Assembly: GCF_021462285.1 (NCBI RefSeq)
Contig: NZ_CP082787.1
Coordinates: forward strand, 1,984,001 to 2,048,000
Length of the DNA: 64,000 bases
Direction: 5' to 3'
Origin: Serratia entomophila
GTDB taxonomy: Bacteria > Pseudomonadota > Gammaproteobacteria > Enterobacterales > Enterobacteriaceae
Shown: positions 8,906 to 19,052 of the stretch, piece by piece
Numbering within the stretch: the first letter of the stretch is position 1
Layout: the number at the start of each line of letters is the position of its first letter
Notes under the pieces: generated by a model
Databases searched by the model: none
What the model saw: the letters and a program-made list of their open reading frames with translations, nothing else
Told to the model about the DNA's origin: nothing
Position numbers and translations under genes: made by a program

Positions 8906-9331
8906 ATGACAGTCATGACGTTACTAAACCCGCAACAGCTGCTGGCGATGCCGGAGTCGGACTATATGAACCCGGAACAGCGGGCATTTTTCCGCCAAAT
9001 ATTGCTGGGCGAACGGCAAAATCTGCTGCTGCATATCGATGCGCTGCGGCAGGATATCGACGGCGGCGAGGCCTCCGGCGACGAAGCGGACAAGGCGGCG
9101 CGCGAAGAGGAACTGCGCCTGCTGTTTCGCCAGTTGGATCGGGAAAGCCGCCTGCTGCCGAAGATCGATAGGGCGCTGGCGCGTTTGCAAAATGGCGAAT
9201 ACGGCTACTGCCGGGAAACCGGCGAACCTATTGGCCTGGCGCGGCTGCTGCTGCGGCCGACCGCCGAGCTGAGCATCGAGGCGAAAACCGCGCAGGAAAT
9301 GCGTGAACCGCATATGCGTAAAGGCGGGTAA
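8906..9331 (+). CDS. Zinc-independent DksA paralogue (DksA2 type)
   Basis: This 141-residue DksA/TraR-family protein should bind RNA polymerase through the secondary channel and act with ppGpp. It has the coiled-coil half (residues about 30-100) with acidic residues near the tip, then a degenerate zinc-finger region. Where DksA has four cysteines this protein reads Cys-Thr (GYCRETGEP) and Ser-Ala (LSIEAKT), the pattern of zinc-independent Pseudomonas DksA2. The start at 8906 follows GGAGAG. The upstream Zur box predicts expression under zinc starvation, when it could replace zinc-dependent DksA. Confidence 0.88.
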   Translation: MTVMTLLNPQQLLAMPESDYMNPEQRAFFRQILLGERQNLLLHIDALRQDIDGGEASGDEADKAAREEELRLLFRQLDRESRLLPKIDRALARLQNGEYGYCRETGEPIGLARLLLRPTAELSIEAKTAQEMREPHMRKGG

Positions 9332-9495
9332 GGCATTACGAGCCTGAGGCCGTCAAGAGGCGCGTTCGCGTACCTTAACCGGGGATTTTACGGGCAAGTC
9401 GTATTCATTTTGAGCAAACGCGCGCAGAGTTATTGGCGAGCGCTTGAGTTTTCGGGTTTTACCGTTGACCTGGTGGGCCGCTTCGGCTTTGATGA

Positions 9496-10479
<984 letters not shown>

Positions 10480-10484
10480 TGCCA

Positions 10485-10510
10485 AAGCCCGCCGCACCGG
10501 CGGGCTTTTT
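10485..10510 (+). terminator. Terminator after pip
   Basis: A hairpin AAGCCCGCC / GGCGGGCTT followed by five T, six bases after the stop codon. Confidence 0.85.
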
Positions 10511-10524
10511 ATTTGCTGGGTAAT

Positions 10525-11421
10525 TCAAACATCGCCTTCCCGTTTTAGCCGCGCGCGAGTAATAAAATTTCGCACGATAATGTTGGTCTCGGCGCGCCGG
10601 GTGGCGAGGGCGATGCGCGTGGTTGGCGCATCTCCCGCGATCTTGCGGTAGACAACCCCAGCGATGGCTACCTGCGACATCGATCCCGGAACCAACGTCA
10701 CCCCTAAAGCCGCTGCGACAAGATTCAAGGTTGAGGCTATTTGAGGGGCCGTTTGCCCCATGATCGGCTCAATATTCACGGCGCGGAAAGCATTCATGAT
10801 CGTGTCGAACAGCGTCGGCCCAAGCTGGCGGGGGAACAGCAGTAAAGGATCGTTTGCCAGCTCCGTCAGTGCCACGGCGTCTGAACCGGCATGGGGATGC
10901 GATATAGGCAGGGCCACCATCATTGACTCTTCGGAAAGCGGGCTGAGCTGCAGATCATCGAATCCCACCGCTCCGGGCCTGATGAACACGACGTCAAGCG
11001 TCCCCGCATGCAGGCTTTCTATAAGGCGAGTCGTATTGGCTTCTTCAAGGCGGAGCACCACCTCGGGATATTTCTGACGAAAAGAGCGTATGGCGTTCGG
11101 TACCACCGGGTTAAATGCCGATGATGCGGTAAAACCAATATTCAGCCCGCCGGTTTCGCCGCGCGCAGCCCGCCGTGCGGCCAGGATCCCGCCTTCTGCA
11201 AGTGATGGAATAATTTTCACTGCTTCAAGAAACGCCAGGCCGGCGGCGGTCAGCTCTGCGCCATGAGGCACGCGATAAAACAGCATGGCGCCGACTTCTC
11301 GCTCAAGCCCTTTAATTTGCTGGCTCAGTGGGGATTGGCCAATGCCGACCTTCACGGCAGCGCGCGTAAAATTTTTTTCCTCTGCAACCGCGAGGAAATA
11401 GCGGATATGTCGGAGTTCCAT
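10525..11421 (-). CDS. LysR-family regulator of the adjacent CoA-dependent catabolic cluster
   Basis: This 298-residue LysR-type transcription factor has an N-terminal winged helix-turn-helix (MELRHIRYF, NFTRAAV, SPLSQQIKGLE) and a C-terminal periplasmic-binding-like effector domain from about residue 90. It is transcribed divergently from the CitE-like gene with 99 bp between them, the usual arrangement for a LysR protein controlling its neighbour. A palindrome in the gap (11453-11466) is a candidate operator. By analogy with RipR/ItcR next to itaconate-degradation genes, the inducer may be a C5 dicarboxylate or its CoA ester; that is inference. Confidence 0.85.
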   Translation of the reverse strand: MELRHIRYFLAVAEEKNFTRAAVKVGIGQSPLSQQIKGLEREVGAMLFYRVPHGAELTAAGLAFLEAVKIIPSLAEGGILAARRAARGETGGLNIGFTASSAFNPVVPNAIRSFRQKYPEVVLRLEEANTTRLIESLHAGTLDVVFIRPGAVGFDDLQLSPLSEESMMVALPISHPHAGSDAVALTELANDPLLLFPRQLGPTLFDTIMNAFRAVNIEPIMGQTAPQIASTLNLVAAALGVTLVPGSMSQVAIAGVVYRKIAGDAPTTRIALATRRAETNIIVRNFITRARLKREGDV

Positions 11422-11452
11422 CTCCAGATCTTAAACCACTGAAGAACGCTCG

Positions 11453-11466
11453 TCCAATGTGTTGGA
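11453..11466. promoter_or_regulatory. Candidate LysR operator
   Basis: The inverted repeat TCCAA-tgtg-TTGGA lies centrally in the divergent 99-bp gap between the LysR gene and the CitE-like gene. Confidence 0.5.
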
Positions 11467-11520
11467 TGTCTGATAAGGCGCGAGCCATAGTGAGGTATCG
11501 GAACAACGAGGAGAGGCGAC

Positions 11521-12354
11521 ATGGCGATTCAGATGCAGCCCACAGCTTCATGGCTGTTCACGCCGGCAACGCGGCCTGACCGCTTTGCAAAAGCGGCGGA
11601 GGCGGGGGCGGATGTGCTGGTTATCGATCTGGAGGATGCTGTCGCTGCTGCGGATAAGGGAAGAGCGCGGCTGGCCGCCTTCGATTATCTGGCCGAAAAC
11701 AGCGATCCCGGCATAATTCGCGCTTTGCGGATCAATGCTCTCGATACTCAACACGGCGTTTCGGATATGGCGCTTTTGTTATCCGGTACGAACGCCCCTG
11801 ATTTTTTGGTTCTGCCTAAAGCCGAAAGCGCAGCGCACATTCAGATAGTGGAAAAACTGTTGGCCGAAGCGAAGGTGTCATCCCGGCTGGTCGCGCTGAT
11901 TGAAAGCGCACGCGGGCTCGCCGCCGTCGAGCAGATTGCTGCGGCCTCCCCACGCCTGTATGGATTGCTGTTTGGCGCAGCCGATATGGCCGCCGATCTC
12001 GGCACTGCCATGCAGTGGGAGCCATTGGCCCATGCTCGCGGGAAGTTGATAGCGGCCTGTGCCATGGCGGGTATTGCCGCGATTGATAGCCCCTGGTTTG
12101 ATATTCAGGATGTTGCAGGTTTGCAGGCTGAGACCGCACGCGCTGTAGCCTTTGGTTTTGTTGCCAAGGCGGCGATCCATCCTTCGCAGATTAAGGTAAT
12201 CAATACGGCGTTGACGCCTTCCGAAGAAGAGCTTGGCAGGGCGTTGGCCATTCTTGCCGAAAGTAAAAAAGGCGTCGGCGTCCTCGATGGGCTGATGGTT
12301 GACGAAGCCATGGCCAGAAAGGCCAAGCGAGTTATTGCGGCCAGGCGCTTTTAA
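11521..12354 (+). CDS. CitE-like lyase (HpcH/HpaI aldolase superfamily)
   Basis: This 277-residue TIM-barrel enzyme resembles the citrate lyase beta subunit. Motifs are LFTPATRPDRF (start), DLEDAV (metal and CoA site), the IESARGL active-site segment, FGAADMAADLG and the CoA-binding HPSQI near residue 225. Stand-alone CitE proteins beside a CoA-transferase and a MaoC hydratase usually cleave (S)-citramalyl-CoA or a related malyl-CoA to pyruvate or glyoxylate plus acyl-CoA. GAGGAG lies six bases upstream of the start. First gene of a likely four-gene operon. Confidence 0.85.
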   Translation: MAIQMQPTASWLFTPATRPDRFAKAAEAGADVLVIDLEDAVAAADKGRARLAAFDYLAENSDPGIIRALRINALDTQHGVSDMALLLSGTNAPDFLVLPKAESAAHIQIVEKLLAEAKVSSRLVALIESARGLAAVEQIAAASPRLYGLLFGAADMAADLGTAMQWEPLAHARGKLIAACAMAGIAAIDSPWFDIQDVAGLQAETARAVAFGFVAKAAIHPSQIKVINTALTPSEEELGRALAILAESKKGVGVLDGLMVDEAMARKAKRVIAARRF

Positions 12355-12398
12355 CCGATAGCGCAGTGCAGTTCCTCTTAATGACGGGAGATATTCAT

Positions 12399-12926
12399 AT
12401 GGAAACAAGACTTTTGGCTTATAAGAACCTCGGCGAGCGCCGATTTCGTGAAACATCGGGCCTTTACTGGGAAGACTTCACGCCAGGTGACGTTTACGAG
12501 CATCGGCCAGGTCGCACCATCCTGGATACCGACAACGTTTGGTTCACCTTGCTGTCCATGAACGTGCAACAGGTGCATTTCGATCGGGAGTATGCCGAGA
12601 AAACCGAATGGAAACAGCTGCTGGTGGACTCAACCTTTACGCTTGCCTTGTTAACCGGGATGAGTGTGCGGACAGTATCAGCCAAAGTGGTCGCTAATCT
12701 CGGCTGGGATAAGGTGAAGGCGATGCACCCGGTGTTTGCCGGCGATACGCTTTATGCCGAAAGCACCATCCTGAGTAAGCGGGAAAGCAAAAGCCGGCCT
12801 ACTCAAGGCATTGTCACCGTATTGACGCGCGGCATAAACCAAAAGGGGGAGGAAGTGATGAGCTTTGAGCGCACGATGTTGGTCTATCGGCGGGGGCACT
12901 CGCCCGAAGCGGCGGCGAACTATTAA
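12399..12926 (+). CDS. MaoC-family (hot-dog) acyl-CoA hydratase
   Basis: This is a 175-residue single hot-dog domain. The typical segments are FTPGDVYEHRPG, the hydratase strand-helix with QQVHFDREYA, and the HPVFAGDTLYAES block. In this context it probably hydrates an unsaturated C5 dicarboxylyl-CoA (itaconyl- or mesaconyl-CoA) to citramalyl-CoA; that is inference from neighbours. The ATG at 12399 has GGGAG eight bases upstream and is preferred to the longer frame beginning at 12366. The gap after the CitE-like gene is 44 bp. Confidence 0.82.
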   Translation: METRLLAYKNLGERRFRETSGLYWEDFTPGDVYEHRPGRTILDTDNVWFTLLSMNVQQVHFDREYAEKTEWKQLLVDSTFTLALLTGMSVRTVSAKVVANLGWDKVKAMHPVFAGDTLYAESTILSKRESKSRPTQGIVTVLTRGINQKGEEVMSFERTMLVYRRGHSPEAAANY

Positions 12927-13002
12927 ATCTTGGGCCCGTGCCTTGCAGTTTACAGGGCCTTGCCATCCAGTATCAAACCCGCTTCCCGGAGAGTCATTGC
13001 AG

Positions 13003-14181
13003 ATGAACCTTATTCAATCTCACCTATCTCGCGCCAAACCTTTGGAAGGGATGTTAATCGTTTCAATCGAGCAAGCTTTGGCGGCACCGCTGTGCACCAG
13101 CCGTTTGGTTGAGATGGGCGCTCGCGTCATTAAAATTGAGCGGTACGAAGGGGATTTCGCGCGCGGCTACGATCAGGCCGTTCACGGCGAGTCATCCTAT
13201 TTTCTTTGGACTAACCATGGCAAAGAATCCATGGTGCTCGATTTCAAGCAGGCAGATGACGCTGCTTTGCTTGAGGCGATGCTGGCCAAGGCCGATGTTT
13301 TCGTTCAGAACCTGGCGCCAGGAGCGCTCGCTCGTGCGGGTTTTGACAGTGAATCATTGCGCCGGCGATACGCGCATTTAATCACTTGCGACATCACGGG
13401 ATACGGCGAGAATGGCGCAGTCAGCGCCTTGAAGGCATATGACCTGTTGGTGCAATGCGAAAGCGGCCTCGCCGGCATCAGCGGCGCTCCCGAAGGGGCT
13501 GGAAGAATTGGCGTGTCTATCTGCGACATTGGCGCAGGAATGAACGCGGCCATCGGCGTGCTGTCCGCCATTGTGCTGCGTGAACGAACGGGGCAGGGAT
13601 CCGGTATTTCCGTGTCGTTGTTCGACGGCGCCGCCGACTGGATGACGGTTCCTTATTTGCATGAGGTTTACGGGCAGGGAGCGCCAACGCGGCAGGGGTT
13701 AAAACATCCATCCATTGCGCCTTACGGTGCATATACCACCAGCGATGGCAAAGACATCGTGATCAGCATCCAGAATCAACGCGAATGGCAGCAATTTTGC
13801 GAAACGTTTTTGGAGCAAACGCGCATTGCGGCGGATACGCGGTTCATCTCCAACAGCGAACGCGTTCGTCATCGAGCGGCGCTCGACGAGATCATCAGCC
13901 AGACCTTTGCTTCTTTGCCTATGGACCGCGCCATTCAAAGGCTTGCCCAGGCGAATATCGCTTTCGGACAGGTTCGCTCGGTCGCGGAGATGGCGCATCA
14001 TCCCGCGCTGCGGAAATGGCCGATGGCGGTAGGTGCGGAGGATATTGAAATGGTTGCTCCGCCTGTAAGGGCTCCCTGGGATGAGGAGCGTTTTAAACGG
14101 GCACCAACGTTGGGTGAGCATACCCTCAGGTTGCGTCAGGAGTTTCTAGCGGCATCGGTGAAGATTCAAAAGGAGAAATAA
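13003..14181 (+). CDS. Family III CoA-transferase (CaiB/BaiF)
   Basis: This 392-residue protein has the interlocked-dimer fold of formyl-CoA transferase relatives. Motifs are LIVSIEQALAAPLCTSRL (N-terminus), KIERYEGDFAR (CoA binding), the catalytic Asp in SICDIGAG, and SLFDGAADWM. It would activate a free dicarboxylate using succinyl-CoA or another donor. Pseudomonas itaconate degradation uses the same enzyme class (Ict). The start at 13003 is chosen because CGGAGAG lies upstream; the longer frame from 12865 overlaps the MaoC gene. Confidence 0.85.
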   Translation: MNLIQSHLSRAKPLEGMLIVSIEQALAAPLCTSRLVEMGARVIKIERYEGDFARGYDQAVHGESSYFLWTNHGKESMVLDFKQADDAALLEAMLAKADVFVQNLAPGALARAGFDSESLRRRYAHLITCDITGYGENGAVSALKAYDLLVQCESGLAGISGAPEGAGRIGVSICDIGAGMNAAIGVLSAIVLRERTGQGSGISVSLFDGAADWMTVPYLHEVYGQGAPTRQGLKHPSIAPYGAYTTSDGKDIVISIQNQREWQQFCETFLEQTRIAADTRFISNSERVRHRAALDEIISQTFASLPMDRAIQRLAQANIAFGQVRSVAEMAHHPALRKWPMAVGAEDIEMVAPPVRAPWDEERFKRAPTLGEHTLRLRQEFLAASVKIQKEK

Positions 14182-14401
14182 GCGCAAGTAAAAATCGTTA
14201 TTTATTCGGTTATCGCTAAAACAGTATCTCCTTTGGCTGAGTGAATTTCATACCTGAAGAAAATACGGGCTAATATATGCCTTTTTAAGCTATTTGCTGT
14301 GGAGCTGATGTTAATCATCTTTATGATATTAACGCTATCCCTGTGGTTGCAGATACGTCGTGCTTGATAAGGATGTAATGAATAAGTGAAGAGGATGAGT
14401 T

Positions 14402-15694
14402 ATGTTAAGCATAAACGTCATTGTTTTGATATTCATACTCGCATCAATCGCGTTAGGATACATTTTTAAGATAAACATAGGCGTTATTTCCATTGTATTT
14501 TCGTATCTGGCTTGCAACGCAGCAGGGATTTCAGGCAAGGGAGTGGTGTCCCTTTGGCCGCTGGATTTGTTTTTCATTTTACTGTCAGTGACTTTCTTTT
14601 ATGGCTTTCCTCTTGCTAACGGGACTCTGTCATTGATTGCGGAAAAAATAGTTTATAAAACCCAGAGCAGGCCCTGGGCAATTCCTATTGTATTATACTT
14701 TTGCGTGGTCATATTTTCTGGAGTTGGGCCGGGGCACTACGCAGCATTTGCATTTATATCACCATTGGTCATGATAATTTCATCGCAGATAAAAATGCAT
14801 AAAATGCTAGCGGCTATTATTGTATACAGTGGCGCCTGTGCGGGCGGTTTCAATCCCTTTACGCTGGGTGGCCGCGTAACTCACGCTTTGATTGCGAATG
14901 CCGGCTATACGCCAGAAATGGCCATGCGGTACACTATGGCGGTATCGCGCAATACTTTTATTGCCCACACCGTCGTGTTTTTTTTGGCTTACTTCATATT
15001 TAAAGGGTACAAAATCAGGCCGTCAGAAAACATGCTCCCGCCAGAGCGTCTGGCGAAAAAACAAAAGATGACACTGCTATTGGTTTGCATCGTATTCATC
15101 CTGGTCATAGTTCCGGCGGTTCTGTTGGCCATCGATCCTGCCAATAGCTATATTAAAATGTCAGTTAAATTTCTCGATCCCGCGTTTCTGTCTTTTGTCG
15201 GCATCGTTCTTTGTTTGTTATTCAAAGCTGGGAATGAAAGGGATGCGATGAAGAATATCCCATGGGACATCATAATGATGATTTGCGGGCTGGGAATGTT
15301 GATAGAGTTGGCGATAAAGCTGGGAACGATGGATATTTTATCTGGTTGGATTAACACGCTAAATGCAGATAAAGATAGCCATTTTATTGTGTACGTTGTG
15401 GGTATTATTTCATCCATCATGGCGCTTTTTTCCTCTACGATGGGCGCCGTTATGCCTACGATATATCCTATCATTCCAAAAGTTAACAGCACACATACTG
15501 AGTTGTTATTTTCAGTCGTTACCGTATTTGCCACCTTTACGGGATATTCGCCTTTCTCAACCGGGGGAGCGTTGGTGTTGGCCGGGGTAAGCGAAGATAA
15601 AGAGAGGAAAAAATTATTCGTTCAATTGATGCTTCTTCCGATAACCACCATTATCCTGGCGATTATATTGGTTACGTGTGGAGTGATTTATTGA
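14402..15694 (+). CDS. MatC-like dicarboxylate permease
   Basis: This 430-residue integral membrane protein has about 11-12 helices in an ion-transporter/SLC13-like arrangement. Two internal repeats are suggested by FSGVGPGHYAAF and the later FSSTMGAVMPTIYP, both resembling the re-entrant segments of this superfamily. The N-terminus resembles the MatC C4-dicarboxylate carrier. Placed 220 bp after the CoA-transferase and in the same direction, it is likely the uptake system for the acid degraded by the cluster. Its DNA is more AT-rich than its neighbours. Confidence 0.75.
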   Translation: MLSINVIVLIFILASIALGYIFKINIGVISIVFSYLACNAAGISGKGVVSLWPLDLFFILLSVTFFYGFPLANGTLSLIAEKIVYKTQSRPWAIPIVLYFCVVIFSGVGPGHYAAFAFISPLVMIISSQIKMHKMLAAIIVYSGACAGGFNPFTLGGRVTHALIANAGYTPEMAMRYTMAVSRNTFIAHTVVFFLAYFIFKGYKIRPSENMLPPERLAKKQKMTLLLVCIVFILVIVPAVLLAIDPANSYIKMSVKFLDPAFLSFVGIVLCLLFKAGNERDAMKNIPWDIIMMICGLGMLIELAIKLGTMDILSGWINTLNADKDSHFIVYVVGIISSIMALFSSTMGAVMPTIYPIIPKVNSTHTELLFSVVTVFATFTGYSPFSTGGALVLAGVSEDKERKKLFVQLMLLPITTIILAIILVTCGVIY

Positions 15695-15809
15695 AATCAG
15701 GGAGTGCTTTCCGCCAAGGGGGCCGTTTTTAGCGTACCCTATCGGCACTGGATCCCTAGGCGGTCAAATTATCAACCGCCATGCCTGATGGGGCTGCCCC
15801 TTGCGGAAG

Positions 15810-16040
15810 TTACTTGGATTTTGGCTCGTACGGCAGGCGTGAATACTTGTGCGATTCGACGCGATAGTGCGCCAGGCGTTCACGGAAATAGTCGCGCAGG
15901 TGGGCCGGCTGCTCGCGTTCCACCACTTCCGGGATCACCGGCATGTTATAGCGCTCTTTGAACGCCACGCCAGAGGCGGCGAGATCCACGTTCACCTTGT
16001 CCATCTCTTCTTTGGAAAGTTCTGCCAGATTGTAACCCAC
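15810..16040 (-). CDS. holE: DNA polymerase III theta subunit
   Basis: A 76-residue protein matching E. coli HolE along its whole length, including [28 protein letters not shown] and the terminal RLPYEPK. Theta binds the epsilon proofreading subunit in the pol III core and stabilises it. E. coli places holE beside yobA; here ftnA lies between them. Confidence 0.96.
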   Translation of the reverse strand: MGYNLAELSKEEMDKVNVDLAASGVAFKERYNMPVIPEVVEREQPAHLRDYFRERLAHYRVESHKYSRLPYEPKSK

Positions 16041-16084
16041 CTTATGCTCCTTACCGTTGCCGCATTGAATCTGCGCAGAAGGTA

Positions 16085-16404
16085 ATGCACCGGGCGGCGC
16101 TTGGCAAGCCCGATGCGCCGATGCAATAGTGACTCTGCTGCTTTAACGGTTATTTAACGCCGCCATGGCAATGTGATTTATTTATTTTCTTAAATAAGAA
16201 TGATTCGCTTTTTGATTAAATATAAAGATGAAAATAGTTATCATAATAATTTGAATGAATAATTAATTTATATTTAACTTGTTGATATTTATGTTGTTTT
16301 TTGCTTGTTTGAATTTAATGTAAATAAGGTGTTTTTATTTTTAATTCATCAGGGCATAATGCGGAAAAATTAAATTCACGACCTGCAAAATAAAAGGAAT
16401 CATT
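16085..16404. promoter_or_regulatory. AT-rich regulatory region upstream of ftnA
   Basis: About 320 bp without an ORF of coding character, strongly AT-rich from 16150 to 16390. It should hold the ftnA promoter. The segment GAAAATAGTTATCATAATAA around 16230 partly resembles a Fur box, and the long A/T tracts fit H-NS binding. In E. coli iron-Fur activates ftnA by displacing H-NS, so a similar control is plausible but not shown here. Confidence 0.45.
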
Positions 16405-16923
16405 ATGCTGACGCAAGAAATGACCAAGAAGCTGAATGAGCAACTGAACCTGGAGTTCTATTCGGCCAACATGTACCTGCAAATGAGCGCATGGTGCAGC
16501 GACAAAGGCTTTGAAGGCGCCGCGGCATTCCTTAAAGAACATTCTCAGGAAGAGATGCAACACATGCAGCGTCTGTTCGACTACCTGAGCGACACTGGTG
16601 CTCTGCCCCTGCTGGGCTCCATCGCCGCGCCGCCGGTTGAGTTTGAATCCCTGGCGGACGTGTTCCAGCAGACTTACGAGCACGAGCAGCTGATCACGCG
16701 CCAGATCAACGAACTGGCGCACGCCGCCATGACCGCGCATGACTACTCCACTTTCAACTTCCTGCAGTGGTATGTTGCCGAACAGCATGAAGAAGAGAAG
16801 CTGTTTAAATCTGTGCTGGACAAGCTGGCGCTGGTGGGCACCAGCGGCAAAGGCCTGTTCTTCATCGACAAAGATCTGAAGAAAATGGGCGCCGCCGGCG
16901 AAAACGGCAACGGCCAGGGCTAA
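16405..16923 (+). CDS. ftnA: Non-haem ferritin FtnA
   Basis: This 172-residue four-helix ferritin assembles into a 24-mer iron-storage shell. Di-iron ligands are visible: Glu17 in [10 protein letters not shown], Glu and His in EEMQHMQRL, and the EQHEEEKL segment near residue 130. The C-terminus ends in a Gly/Asn-rich tail. AAAGGA precedes the start. A strong terminator follows. Confidence 0.95.
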   Translation: MLTQEMTKKLNEQLNLEFYSANMYLQMSAWCSDKGFEGAAAFLKEHSQEEMQHMQRLFDYLSDTGALPLLGSIAAPPVEFESLADVFQQTYEHEQLITRQINELAHAAMTAHDYSTFNFLQWYVAEQHEEEKLFKSVLDKLALVGTSGKGLFFIDKDLKKMGAAGENGNGQG

Positions 16924-16934
16924 TCGATTTTTTG

Positions 16935-16975
16935 AAACCGCGCGTTGGGCTTATTGCCTGGCGCGCGGTTTTTTT
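16935..16975 (+). terminator. Terminator after ftnA
   Basis: A 10-bp stem (AAACCGCGCG / CGCGCGGTTT) with a long T-run. Confidence 0.85.
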
Positions 16976-17250
16976 ATGCCTTGCGTTTATCGCGGTTATA
17001 CAGCGATACGTGCTGCCCGATCGCAAAATGCCAGTGATGTGCTCGACTTGCCAGGGGACGGTCGTTATCATTTGACCCGATACGCTACAGGGAAGGTAGA
17101 AAGTCAAAGCAGCGAGTTAGCTAATTAACTCCGTTCTTCTGTTTACCCGTGGCGCAATCATTTGCGATGGGTTGGGGCCGCTGATACATCGCTTTGGCTG
17201 TTGGCCTTAATCCTTATTACCCTCGATCTTTGCTTTTAAGGGATACCACT

Positions 17251-17634
17251 GTGATCGGTAAAATTCGTTCCTCATATCGCCTGCTTTCCACCGTTTTCGT
17301 GCTGTTTGTCGGCCTTTCTTCACAACAGGCGCTGGCGCACGCGCACCTGAAGGTGGAGACACCCGCGGCCAATGCCACCGTCAGCCCGGCGCCAAAAGCG
17401 CTGACGCTCAGCTTCTCTGAGGGCATCGAGCCTAACTTCAGCGGCATCAAGATCACCGGCCCGGATAACGCCCCGGTGAAAACCGGCAAACTGAAGCTCG
17501 ATCCAAACAACAACACCCAGGTTAATCTGCCGATCGAAGCCGAGCTGCGCGCGGGCAAATATAGCGTCAGCTGGCACGTCGTGTCGGTCGACGGCCATAA
17601 AACCAAAGGCCAGTACAGCTTCACCGTCAACTAA
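17251..17634 (+). CDS. yobA: CopC-domain periplasmic protein YobA
   Basis: This 127-residue protein has an N-terminal signal peptide ending at AQALAHAH and a CopC-like beta-sandwich. Copper ligands are His residues in AHAHLK just after cleavage and in the C-terminal SWHVVSVDGHKTKG. The GTG start at 17251 follows AAGGGA by seven bases; the longer frame from 17194 is less likely. It sits 3 bp before yebZ, so the two are translated together as a CopC-CopD pair for periplasmic copper handling. Confidence 0.92.
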   Translation: MIGKIRSSYRLLSTVFVLFVGLSSQQALAHAHLKVETPAANATVSPAPKALTLSFSEGIEPNFSGIKITGPDNAPVKTGKLKLDPNNNTQVNLPIEAELRAGKYSVSWHVVSVDGHKTKGQYSFTVN

Positions 17635-17637
17635 TCG

Positions 17638-18519
17638 ATGAGTCTGGCGACCCTGTTCGTTCTGTGTCGCTTGGTGCACTTTGCGGCGGTGATGCTGATG
17701 TTTGGCGTCAGCCTGTTCACCGCCTTATTGTCGCCGCAGCGCCTTTCCCCGTATCTCACCCGTGACATGCGTCCTTTGCTGGTCTCCTGCACCTGGCTCG
17801 CCGGGCTTTCCGCCGTGGCGCTGTTGGCCGTTCAGGCCGGGCAAATGGGCGAGGGCTGGGAGGATACCTGGCGGCTGGATGTCTGGTGGGCGGTGCTCGG
17901 CACCACCTTCGGCGAAGTGTGGCGCTGGCATCTGGCCTTATCACTGTTGGCGCTGCTGAGCTTGCTGTTGCCGGAACCGCGGCGCGTGCAATCGCTGGTG
18001 CTGTGCTCCATGCTGTTGCTGGTGAGCATGGCGTTTATCGGCCATGCGGCGATGCATGGGGGGGCGCTTGGCATACTGCATCGGGCCAACCATGCGCTAC
18101 ATCTGCTGGCCGCCGGTTATTGGTTCGGCAGCCTGCCGCCGCTGCTGGTTTGCCTGCGTTATCTGCAACAACCCCAGTGGCGCCATGACGCCATCACCAC
18201 CCTGATTCGTTTTTCGCGCTGGGGCCACCTGGCGGTGGCGGTGGTGATTGTTACCGGTGTGGTCAATAGCCTGATCATTCTCGGCAGTTGGCCGTTCGAC
18301 ATGGCTTCGCCTTACCAGCGCTTGCTGCTGATCAAAACCGCGCTGGTGGCGCTGATGGTGATGGTGGCGCTGGCCAACCGTTATGCCATCGTTCCGGCGA
18401 TGAGCGCTGTACCCAAACTGGCGCAGCGGGGATTGGTGCTGGCCTGCTGTATTGAAGTGGGGCTGGGCGGGGCGGTGCTGTTGTTGGTCAGTTTATTCGC
18501 AACCTATGCGCCGGTGTGA
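17638..18519 (+). CDS. yebZ: CopD-like inner-membrane protein YebZ
   Basis: This 293-residue protein has about eight transmembrane helices and the CopD domain. Conserved His residues in LCRLVHFAAV, FIGHAAMHGG and HLLAAGYWFG match the family. It is predicted to move copper across the inner membrane together with YobA. The E. coli order yobA-yebZ-yebY is kept. Confidence 0.92.
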   Translation: MSLATLFVLCRLVHFAAVMLMFGVSLFTALLSPQRLSPYLTRDMRPLLVSCTWLAGLSAVALLAVQAGQMGEGWEDTWRLDVWWAVLGTTFGEVWRWHLALSLLALLSLLLPEPRRVQSLVLCSMLLLVSMAFIGHAAMHGGALGILHRANHALHLLAAGYWFGSLPPLLVCLRYLQQPQWRHDAITTLIRFSRWGHLAVAVVIVTGVVNSLIILGSWPFDMASPYQRLLLIKTALVALMVMVALANRYAIVPAMSAVPKLAQRGLVLACCIEVGLGGAVLLLVSLFATYAPV

Positions 18520-18588
18520 GATTACGGCTTGCCGGATGGCGGTAAACTGCGGGAAAATCGAGTCAAATAGCAACCTTAAGGCCATCCT

Positions 18589-18930
18589 ATGAAATCGGCA
18601 TTACTTGGCATTACGCTGCTGGCAACCGCGACCGGCGCGCTGGCGGCAGACAAACTGGTTAACATCACCAAGCTGGAATACGGCAAACAGTGGGCGTTTA
18701 CCAAAGAAGAAGTGACGCTGCAGTGCCGCAGCGGCGGCGCGCTGTTTGTGCTCAACAACAGCACCCTGATGCAGTACCCGCTCAACCAGGCCGCTGAGGC
18801 GCAGGTGAAAGCCGGGCAGCAGCGCGCTCAGCCGCTGGAGGTGATCCTGCTGGATGACGCCGCCAACCCCGGCCATAAAATGAGCCTGACGCCGTTCCGC
18901 GAACGCGCCGAGAAGCTGTGCGCCGAGTAA
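18589..18930 (+). CDS. yebY: DUF2511 periplasmic protein YebY
   Basis: A 113-residue exported protein with a signal peptide ending near GALAADK and two cysteines (LQCRSG and KLCAE) that could form a disulfide. The family sits beside yobA-yebZ in Enterobacterales and is likely to have a copper-related role, though its biochemistry is not settled. Last gene before the sdsR/prophage junction. Confidence 0.9.
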   Translation: MKSALLGITLLATATGALAADKLVNITKLEYGKQWAFTKEEVTLQCRSGGALFVLNNSTLMQYPLNQAAEAQVKAGQQRAQPLEVILLDDAANPGHKMSLTPFRERAEKLCAE

Positions 18931-19037
18931 CCGCTTATCTGCCAAGAGCTTGCCGGAAAATATGTTTTATCGGGTAGCGATTCCGTCATGACATCATCGC
19001 CTAACCGGCCGGCGGCTGGCAAAAATAGCGCGGTAGG

Positions 19038-19047
19038 CTACTCTTAA
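19038..19047 (+). promoter_or_regulatory. Sigma-S type -10 element of sdsR
   Basis: CTACTCTTAA is close to the sigma-S extended -10 consensus (CTATACTTAA) and lies about six bases before the inferred 5' end of SdsR. SdsR is strictly RpoS-dependent in E. coli and Salmonella. Confidence 0.7.
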
Positions 19048-19052
19048 AGTGC

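Noticed and set aside
16220..16250. A definite Fur box upstream of ftnA
   Set aside because: The match to the 19-bp consensus is only partial in a very AT-rich stretch; kept only as a possibility within the region entry.
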